A stretch of DNA of 64,000 bases from Noviherbaspirillum cavernae (GTDB lineage: Bacteria; Pseudomonadota; Gammaproteobacteria; Burkholderiales; Burkholderiaceae_D): contig NZ_QYUN01000002.1 of NCBI RefSeq assembly GCF_003590875.1, positions 248,001 through 312,000 on the forward strand. Direction: 5' to 3'. The notes under the pieces are model-generated. The model saw nothing but the letters and a program-made list of their open reading frames with translations. It did not search any database and was not told the origin of the DNA. The position numbers were made by a program, and so were the translations under genes. Shown piece by piece: positions 58,441 through 64,000 of the stretch. How positions within the stretch are numbered: the stretch's first letter is position 1; each line of letters starts with the position of its first letter.

Positions 58441-59226
58441 TCACAGATCGGCGGGTAGTGGCGCTTTCAGCCATTTGTCGGCAATGCGGTTCAGACTGCC
58501 GTCTTTCTTCGCCTTCGCAACGATGGCGTTGACGCGCTCGCGCAGCTTGTCTTCATTCTTGTTCAGGCCGATGGAGCATGGCGAATTCTTGATGAGGAAT
58601 TTCACTTCCAGCTTCTTGCCTGGCTGTTTTTCGGAGATGCTTGCGGCAACGACGTTGCCGGTTGCGATCAGCGGAACCTGGCCGGACAGATAGGCCGATA
58701 TCGTCGTGTTGTTGTCTTCGAAGCGCTTGATGATCGTGCTGGCCGGGGCGATCCTGGTCAGTTCGAGGTCTTCAATCGCGCCGCGCGTCACGCCGACCAC
58801 CTTGCCGGCGAGATCCTCGGCCTTGCCGATCTTCTGGCTGCTCGCGCCAAACACGCCATTGAAAAACGGTGCGTAGGCATCGCTGAAGTCGATCACTTTT
58901 TCGCGCTCGGGGTTTTTGCCGAGGCTCGAAATCACCAGGTCCACCTTTTTGGTCGTCAGATAAGGAATGCGATTGGCGCTCGTGACCGGCACAATCTCGA
59001 CGATGACGCCAAGCTCCTGCCCGATGAGCTTCGCCATGTCGATGTCGTACCCCACCGGCTTCAAGTCGTTCCCCACCGAGCCGAATGGCGGGAAATCCTG
59101 AGGAACAGCCACGCGCAGCGTTTTGGTTTTGATGATGTTTTCCAGCGCATCGGCATGGGACGCGGTGGACAGGGTCAACGTGGCAGCGCCAAGGACGAGG
59201 GCGGTCAACAGGGAACGGCGTTTCAT
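58441..59226 (-). CDS. Polar amino acid ABC transporter, periplasmic substrate-binding protein
   Basis: A 261-residue family 3 solute-binding protein with a signal peptide cleaved after ASHA. The binding-site segments LRVAVPQDFPPFG, GYDIDMAKLIGQELG, VDLVISSLGKNPEREKVIDFSDAYAPFF and the hinge VVGVTRGAIEDLE are typical of amino acid binders. The ligand cannot be assigned: the loop usually carrying Arg for the carboxylate reads LGKNPERE. First gene of the transporter operon, with an AAAGGAA ribosome site. Confidence 0.93.
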   Translation of the reverse strand: MKRRSLLTALVLGAATLTLSTASHADALENIIKTKTLRVAVPQDFPPFGSVGNDLKPVGYDIDMAKLIGQELGVIVEIVPVTSANRIPYLTTKKVDLVISSLGKNPEREKVIDFSDAYAPFFNGVFGASSQKIGKAEDLAGKVVGVTRGAIEDLELTRIAPASTIIKRFEDNNTTISAYLSGQVPLIATGNVVAASISEKQPGKKLEVKFLIKNSPCSIGLNKNEDKLRERVNAIVAKAKKDGSLNRIADKWLKAPLPADL

Positions 59227-59314
59227 CGATAATTCCTTTTTAGCGTGAATGGAACGGGTGCCGCCTCAAACGCATCGAGACGTTGAAAAGGAGTTATGCA
59301 GAATCCGTGCCTGC

Positions 59315-59344
59315 ATACAATTAATGTATACGATCGCCTGGCAA
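59315..59344 (-). promoter_or_regulatory. GntR-type operator and -35 upstream of the ABC-transporter operon
   Basis: ATACA-N5-TGTAT (59315-59329) forms an inverted repeat, and AATGTATACGAT (59323-59334) matches the motif found before the amidohydrolase gene (AATGTAYACRAT). On the minus strand TTGCCA (59344-59339) may be the -35, placing the operator between -35 and -10. It lies about 100 bases upstream of the binding-protein start. Confidence 0.55.
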
Positions 59345-59818
59345 AATGATTCGGAGAACGTTGCGCCGCCTTGCCTTGCGTCTTGTGCTGTCTGCGGCGA
59401 CGCATCCGCCCGGAACCGTTGCGCCTCATTTTGTCAGGCGCGCTACCTTGAACCGTTCCGGAATTTCTCCCTGTCTCGGTGCGGTAGTTATCAAGATCAC
59501 ACCGGAATGGTGCACTTCGTGCGTGCGACCGGGCGGCGCCGAGGGTGCGCCTGACTTGAACGTCGCTCCGCGCTATCGACGCGTCTGATGCGCTGCGGCG
59601 AACAGCCGCTCGCCCGGCCCGTGCCGCTTCAGCGAACGGCGACACCTGGGGAGTGACTGGCTGATGAAATATCGGGGATGGTCACGGGGCGTCGTCGCCC
59701 CGGACGCGGCATCGTCGCGTACAGACGTCGTCGTGACGCTCTGTGTCGATGCCGCCGGAGGAGGGGAGGAGCCTGGCGCGATTGCAGCCAGGCTGAGGTT
59801 ACAAGGTGTGTGCCGGGA
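59345..59818. other. Intergenic stretch between the transporter operon and dacA
   Basis: About 470 bases with no credible gene: the frames present lack ribosome sites, are arginine-rich and look like chance translation of GC-rich DNA. No terminator for dacA was found in it. It lies at one edge of the presumed 7.5-kb insertion. Confidence 0.5.
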
Positions 59819-60970
59819 TTATTTCAGCCACAGGCGCACCGAATCCCAGGCGCGGCCGAAGATGCTGGCCTGGTTCACCTGTTCCAGTGCGACCACCGGC
59901 AGTTCCGACATGGTCTTGCCGTCGATGACCATCTTCAGCGTGCCGACCTTGCTGTTGGCGGCGACCGGCGCCACCAGCGGGTCCTTGCGCTCCAGCACCG
60001 GCTTGATCTTGTCGGCGACGCCCTTGGGCACGGTCACATAGACATCGTGATCGAAGCCGATCTTCACCTGTCCCTGCGAGCCCTTCCACACTTCCGGCGT
60101 CGCGACCGCCTGGCCCTTGCCGTACAGCTTGACGGTGTCGAAGTTCTGGAAGCCCCAGTTCAGGAGCTTCTGGCTTTCCTGCGCGCGGGTCTGGTCGGAC
60201 ACGGTGCCGAGCACGACCGAAATCAGGCGGCGCTCGCCGCCGGCGTTCGGGCGTTTCGCCGACGAGATCAGGCAGTAGCCTGCGCCTGCCGTGTGGCCGG
60301 TCTTCATGCCATCGACGCTCGGGTCGAGCCACAGCAGGCGGTTGCGGTTCGGCTGCTTGATCTTGTTGTAGGTGAAGTCCTTGGTCGAATAGATCTTGTA
60401 GTGGTCCGGGTGATCCGCGATCAGGCGCGCTGCCAGCGTCGACAGGTCCTGCGCGGTCGAGTAGTTGTCCGGGCTGGGCAAGCCGTGTGGATTGGCGAAA
60501 CGGGTCGACTTCAGGCCCATGCGTTCCGCCTCGCGGTTCATCAAGGCGACGAAGGCGTCTTCGGTGCCGGCGACCGCTTCGGCCAGCGCGACGGCGGCAT
60601 CGTTGCCCGACTGCACGATCAGCCCGTACATCAGATCGTTGACCTTCACCGGCGTGGCGGGGTCGATGAACATCTTGGAGCTGCTCGGATCGACTTTCCA
60701 GGCGCGTACCGAGACGTTGATCAGCTGGTTCGGATCAAGGCGCTTTTCCTTGATTGCCGAAAATGCCAGATAGGCCGTCATGATCTTGGTGAGCGAGGCC
60801 GGTTCGATGCGCATCGTGGCGTCCTGCGATGCCAGCACCTGGCCGCTGGTGGCGTCGAGCAGCAGCCAGGATTTTGCGGCGATGGTGGGGGCGGGAAGCG
60901 CTTGAGCGGAAGCGGCGGAGAAAGAGAACGCGGCAGCCAGGGCCACAAGTAGTTTTTTCATGGGGTGCAT
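59819..60970 (-). CDS. dacA: D-alanyl-D-alanine carboxypeptidase (PBP5/6-type)
   Basis: A 383-residue low-molecular-weight PBP that trims the terminal D-Ala from peptidoglycan stem peptides. Signal peptide ends ASA; catalytic motifs are Ser59-Leu-Thr-Lys62, SGN in VQSGNDAAVALAE, and KTG in GMKTGHTAGAGY. A C-terminal beta domain ends in the amphipathic membrane anchor FGRAWDSVRLWLK. Start is either 60970 (AGG site, MHPMKK) or 60961 (MKK). It is normally beside dat-ybeD-lipB-lipA. Confidence 0.95.
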   Translation of the reverse strand: MHPMKKLLVALAAAFSFSAASAQALPAPTIAAKSWLLLDATSGQVLASQDATMRIEPASLTKIMTAYLAFSAIKEKRLDPNQLINVSVRAWKVDPSSSKMFIDPATPVKVNDLMYGLIVQSGNDAAVALAEAVAGTEDAFVALMNREAERMGLKSTRFANPHGLPSPDNYSTAQDLSTLAARLIADHPDHYKIYSTKDFTYNKIKQPNRNRLLWLDPSVDGMKTGHTAGAGYCLISSAKRPNAGGERRLISVVLGTVSDQTRAQESQKLLNWGFQNFDTVKLYGKGQAVATPEVWKGSQGQVKIGFDHDVYVTVPKGVADKIKPVLERKDPLVAPVAANSKVGTLKMVIDGKTMSELPVVALEQVNQASIFGRAWDSVRLWLK

Positions 60971-61212
60971 TTTTTGAAACCTGCCGCGGACCGGTGCAGG
61001 CATTGGTTGGGTAAAAATTGAATCAGGGAATTATAGTGCCAGCAGTCATGTTCGTGACCATTGGTCCCGGCTCTTTTGCGGCCTTGATGCATGCGATCGA
61101 TAGCCTTGATTTCCAGGCATGCCGAATGCGCAATGTCGCAGCCGCACTGGCGTACAGCGATATTGCAGCACGTGCAATTCAAGAGTCCGAGGATGGATTG
61201 AAAGACATTTCG

Positions 61213-61240
61213 CGGACCGTACTGCGGGCAGTACGGTCCG
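61213..61240. repeat. Perfect 12-bp inverted repeat between the hydrolase and dacA genes
   Basis: CGGACCGTACTG and CAGTACGGTCCG pair perfectly around the loop CGGG. It begins 16 bases after the hydrolase stop (minus strand). There is no T-run on either strand. It could be a factor-dependent terminator, an RNA-stability stem or a protein site. The surrounding 60971-61255 gap shows nothing else. Confidence 0.6.
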
Positions 61241-61255
61241 AATTACCTTATGGCA

Positions 61256-61882
61256 TCAACGGTGCCACATTTCGACCACGAAATTCTTGATATGTTGCAA
61301 CTTGCGGTGAAAAAAATGATCAGCGCCGGGAATCACGATGACCGGCAAATCCTGCGGACGCGCCCAGTCGAGGGCGGCTTGCAGCGGAATCGTGTCGTCC
61401 AGCTCGCCGTGGATGAGAATGGTGTTGGCGGGCACATCCGGCATCGCCCATTTGCCGGCGGCGCTGCCGACCAGCACCAGCCGCTCGGCCGGCGTGCCCT
61501 GCGCGATCAGGCGCTGCTGCAACTGCGATTGCACGAAGGTGCCGAAGGAAAATCCGCAGAGCGCCACCGGCACATTCGGGTATTGCTGCCGCATGTGCTT
61601 GAGCAGCAGTTCCATGTCGTCGGTCTCGCCGTGTCCCGCGTCATGCTCGCCGGCGGATTGGCCGACGCCGCGAAAGTTCATGCGGACGGCAGCATAGCCG
61701 AGTGCGACGAAGGCGCGCGCCAGGGTTTGCGCGACCTTGTTGTCCATGGTGCCGCCGTACAGCGGGTGGGGGTGCGCGACCAGCGCGATGCCGCGCGGCG
61801 CGACTGACTCAGGCAGGTCGAGTGCGCATTCCAGGGAGCCGGCCGCGCCGGCGATGGAGAAGCGTTGAGTATGGGCGTTCAT
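61256..61882 (-). CDS. Alpha/beta hydrolase (dienelactone-hydrolase-like / DUF1749-type)
   Basis: A 208-residue cytoplasmic alpha/beta hydrolase. The nucleophile elbow is GFSFG, with Asp in HGELDDTIPL and His in PGADHFFHRKL. The HPHPLYGGTMDNKV and RMNFRGVGQSAGEHD segments mark a subgroup widespread in Betaproteobacteria. Substrate unknown. It is 12 bases downstream of the ferredoxin gene. Confidence 0.88.
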   Translation of the reverse strand: MNAHTQRFSIAGAAGSLECALDLPESVAPRGIALVAHPHPLYGGTMDNKVAQTLARAFVALGYAAVRMNFRGVGQSAGEHDAGHGETDDMELLLKHMRQQYPNVPVALCGFSFGTFVQSQLQQRLIAQGTPAERLVLVGSAAGKWAMPDVPANTILIHGELDDTIPLQAALDWARPQDLPVIVIPGADHFFHRKLQHIKNFVVEMWHR

Positions 61883-61894
61883 GCGATGCGGCCC

Positions 61895-62215
61895 TCAGAT
61901 TTTCAGACGCTCGACGACCTTGCCCTTGACCAGATGCTCGTCGATGATTTCGTCGATGTCTTCCTTGTCGACATAGGTGTACCAGGTGCCTTCGGGATAG
62001 ACCACCAGCACCGGACCTTCCTCGCAACGGTCGAGGCAGCCGGCCTTGTTGATGCGTACCTTGCCGGGGCCGCTCAGGTCGAGGTCCTTGATGCGGCGCT
62101 TCGCATGTTCCTGCGCCTCTTGCGCGCCGCGGTCATGGCAGCACGGGCGGCCGCCCGATTCGCGCTGGTTGAGACAAAAGAATACGTGGTGTTGATAAAA
62201 CTGCTGGTCGCTCAT
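61895..62215 (-). CDS. Thioredoxin-like (2Fe-2S) ferredoxin
   Basis: A 106-residue protein of the thioredoxin-like [2Fe-2S] ferredoxin family. Cluster cysteines are in VFFCLNQRESGGRPCC and AGCLDRCEEGPVLVVYPEGTWY. Such proteins are electron carriers of uncertain partners. Starts MSDQQFYQHH; an in-frame ATG 13 codons upstream lacks the conserved start. Confidence 0.9.
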   Translation of the reverse strand: MSDQQFYQHHVFFCLNQRESGGRPCCHDRGAQEAQEHAKRRIKDLDLSGPGKVRINKAGCLDRCEEGPVLVVYPEGTWYTYVDKEDIDEIIDEHLVKGKVVERLKI

Positions 62216-62260
62216 GATGAATCCGCGTGTTGCGTCAAAAAGCCGATGATACACCCGGCC

Positions 62261-63394
62261 TCAATCCCGCTTCAGGCGATGCATGGGATGCAACAGGAAC
62301 CACAACGCGAAGAACGGCCATGCCAGCGAAAGGAATTGCGCCGCGCCGTTGAAGTTGAGGAATTTTCCCTGCAGCCAGGCTTGCAGCGTGGCGGTGAAGT
62401 AGGGATTGATCGGCACGATGTTGGCGACCACCACGCTGGCCAGCAGACTGACGACCGCCAGTCGCCTTTGCGCGACCGGGCGCGCAAAGGCGAGCCCCGA
62501 TACCATCATCACGCCCACCAGCAGGCCGCCCTTGGCACCCGGCGTCAGCCATGCAAATGCATTTTCCGGCGTGAACAGCAGCGCATTCGCCAGCGCCTTG
62601 ACAATGAGCACGAGCGCCGCCAGTGCCGCGATCAGGCGCAGCCGGGGCGCATGCTTGCGCAGCAGGCACAGCAGCGTCAGCAGCGCGCCGGTCAGGCCGC
62701 AGGCGGTGATGATGGTTTCCGACAGCCAGTACTCCTGCACCGTCAGTTCCTGCGTCTGGATGAAAAACGCGGCGAGATCGACCGGCGTCGCCAGCCAATC
62801 GGACAGCCAGTCGGACAGGATCGGCAGAATCTGTCCGTGCCCGAACAGATAGCCCTGCGGATAGATCTGTGCCAGCGGCCACATCGCAAGAACGATCAGG
62901 CCGCGCCCCGCATCGCGCGTGAACCACTCCTTGCGCAGTTGCAGCAGGCGGCTTTGCTCAAGAAATGCGCGCGACAGCAGCACGCCCGCGATCGCGCCGA
63001 TCGCCGCGCCGCCGGTATTGGTGAAGAAATCGAGGTTGGACGAGACGCGGCTCGGCAGAAAGGTCTGGACCGCCTCCATCACGCCCGACAGCAGCGCGCC
63101 GCCCGCAATTGCCAGCAAGATGGCGAACGGCCCCCGCACATGCGGATGGAGCGCGAATACCGCCAGCATGCCGAACGGGATGTACGCGACGATGTTGGTC
63201 AGCACGTCGAACCATGTCCAGTAATGCGGCAGCGGTGCGGAGAGAAATGCCCATGGCGTCACGCCGATGACATGCCACCCCGCGAACGGGTACCAGCTGG
63301 CGTAGGTGATCAGCAGCGTGTAGACCAGCAGGCCGACACGCGCAAACGCGGAGCCTGCCGGCTGATGTTCTGCGGCCGGTTGGTTGTGCGGCAT
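62261..63394 (-). CDS. VanZ-like family membrane protein
   Basis: A 377-residue protein with about nine to ten transmembrane helices. The N-terminal part carries the VanZ-like pattern (TYASWYPFAGW, DVLTNIVAYIPFGMLAVF, QTFLPSRVSSNLDFFTNTGGAAIGA). Function of chromosomal VanZ-like proteins is not established; some affect lipid-linked or teichoplanin-type phenotypes. It is six bases from the downstream end of the ABC auxiliary lipoprotein gene, so they share a transcript. Confidence 0.88.
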   Translation of the reverse strand: MPHNQPAAEHQPAGSAFARVGLLVYTLLITYASWYPFAGWHVIGVTPWAFLSAPLPHYWTWFDVLTNIVAYIPFGMLAVFALHPHVRGPFAILLAIAGGALLSGVMEAVQTFLPSRVSSNLDFFTNTGGAAIGAIAGVLLSRAFLEQSRLLQLRKEWFTRDAGRGLIVLAMWPLAQIYPQGYLFGHGQILPILSDWLSDWLATPVDLAAFFIQTQELTVQEYWLSETIITACGLTGALLTLLCLLRKHAPRLRLIAALAALVLIVKALANALLFTPENAFAWLTPGAKGGLLVGVMMVSGLAFARPVAQRRLAVVSLLASVVVANIVPINPYFTATLQAWLQGKFLNFNGAAQFLSLAWPFFALWFLLHPMHRLKRD

Positions 63395-63400
63395 GCAGAC

Positions 63401-64000
63401 TTACTTTGCAGTAGGCGGCAGTGTCGCCAGCCACGCCATCATCTCGGCGATGACGGCATCGCCCGCGTCGGCCAGCGCGCGCGCGCCGCCCGCGGCGTCC
63501 GCGCTCGATGCCGGCAGCTGCTTGACGAAGCTCCTTTGCGCGACCAGTGCGCGGCCGTTGAACAGCGCCGCGCGCACGCCGATCCGCGCCGCGTTCTGTC
63601 CGGGTGCTTCGAACACCTGCGTGAAGTCATCGAGCTCGATGCGCAGCACCGGCACGTTCGTCGCGCCATCGGATGCCGTCAGTGCCGTGCCGCCCGCCTG
63701 CGCAATGCGCGCTTTCAGGCGCTGCGTGAACAGTTGCGGCGGCGGCATGCTCCAGCGGCTGATGGCGTAGGCGCGCGCCTCCTGATCGTTCGCATAGTTC
63801 AGGCGAAAGTACATTTGCGTACTATCGAGCCAGGCTGGGGCGCGGGCGTCGGAGATGCTGACCGGCGCCAATGCGGGCAACGGCGCCGACGCCGTCTTCA
63901 GACTGCCGAAATCGTAGAGCGTGTACTGCGGACCCTTGGTCGCGCAGCCGGCCAGCAATGCGGCGCTGAATGCGACGAACAGGGTGAGAAGCAGATGAAT
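63401..64000 (-). CDS. ABC-type transport auxiliary lipoprotein (PqiC/Mla-associated type), 5' end outside the window
   Basis: The frame stays open to the window edge, giving about 199 residues. The visible N-terminus is a hydrophobic signal (LLTLFVAFSAALLAGC) with lipobox LAGC, so only the first few residues are missing. The mature domain YTLYDFGS...PVSISDARAPAWLDSTQMYFRLNY and SRWSMPPPQLFTQRLKARI matches the ABC auxiliary lipoprotein family that accompanies MlaE/MlaF/MlaD-like lipid transporters. Those genes would lie just outside. Confidence 0.88.
   Translation of the reverse strand: MHLLLTLFVAFSAALLAGCATKGPQYTLYDFGSLKTASAPLPALAPVSISDARAPAWLDSTQMYFRLNYANDQEARAYAISRWSMPPPQLFTQRLKARIAQAGGTALTASDGATNVPVLRIELDDFTQVFEAPGQNAARIGVRAALFNGRALVAQRSFVKQLPASSADAAGGARALADAGDAVIAEMMAWLATLPPTAK

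Noticed and set aside
59249..60041. Plus-strand frames in the transporter-dacA gap
   Set aside because: Short, overlapping in several frames, arginine-rich, and without ribosome sites.

Overview
The window is a gene-dense, GC-rich chromosomal segment from a betaproteobacterium, most likely Burkholderiales and probably Oxalobacteraceae (Herbaspirillum/Noviherbaspirillum-like). That placement is inferred from gene content and order: the gshA-gshB operon running into a regulatory PTS (EIIA-Man, HPr, EI), metX-metW-ampG, gatC-gatA-gatB divergent from mreBCD-mrdA-rodA-rlpA, rsmI/lppC-yraN-diaA-BON, lemA-M48, and dacA/dat/ybeD/lipB/lipA. No rRNA, tRNA, CRISPR array, prophage or intact insertion sequence was seen.

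Layout. 0-3 kb: tail of a PLP-dependent aminotransferase-type gene, comM, a His-tailed small protein and ubiK. 3-6 kb: nitrogen operon (TorF-type outer-membrane protein, glnK, amtB) behind a sigma-54 promoter with paired NtrC-like sites. 6-11 kb: glutathione synthesis followed by PTS regulatory genes. 11-16 kb: a lower-GC lipoprotein gene beside repeat elements, then metX-metW-ampG-M48 peptidase; metX has a complete-looking control region (sigma-70 promoter, SAM-II-type riboswitch, terminator hairpin). 16-20 kb: a truncated marR remnant, exoA, pyrE and a QseBC/PmrAB-like two-component system. 20-24 kb: a structured non-coding stretch with two tandem terminators, then a membrane-anchored trehalose-6-phosphate synthase and its phosphatase. 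24-28 kb: tRNA amidotransferase genes. 28-36 kb: cell elongation machinery. 35-44 kb: rsmI, lppC, yraN, diaA, a BON lipoprotein, lemA, a repeat element, M48 protease, DsrE-like and TlpA-like genes.

44-61 kb holds the most informative architecture. The order dacA-dat-ybeD-lipB-lipA, which I recall as contiguous in many relatives, is interrupted twice: once by about 7.5 kb carrying an aromatic-amino-acid-lyase-like gene, an M20 amidohydrolase, a GntR regulator and a polar amino-acid ABC transporter, and once by about 5.1 kb carrying asparaginase, a BenE transporter, DUF3291, DUF2917 and a GcvA-like regulator. The first insert has the same 12-bp operator-like motif in front of both of its transcription units, so it looks like a self-contained, GntR-controlled uptake and catabolic module of unknown substrate. 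61-64 kb: alpha/beta hydrolase, thioredoxin-like ferredoxin, VanZ-like membrane protein and an ABC auxiliary lipoprotein cut by the window edge.
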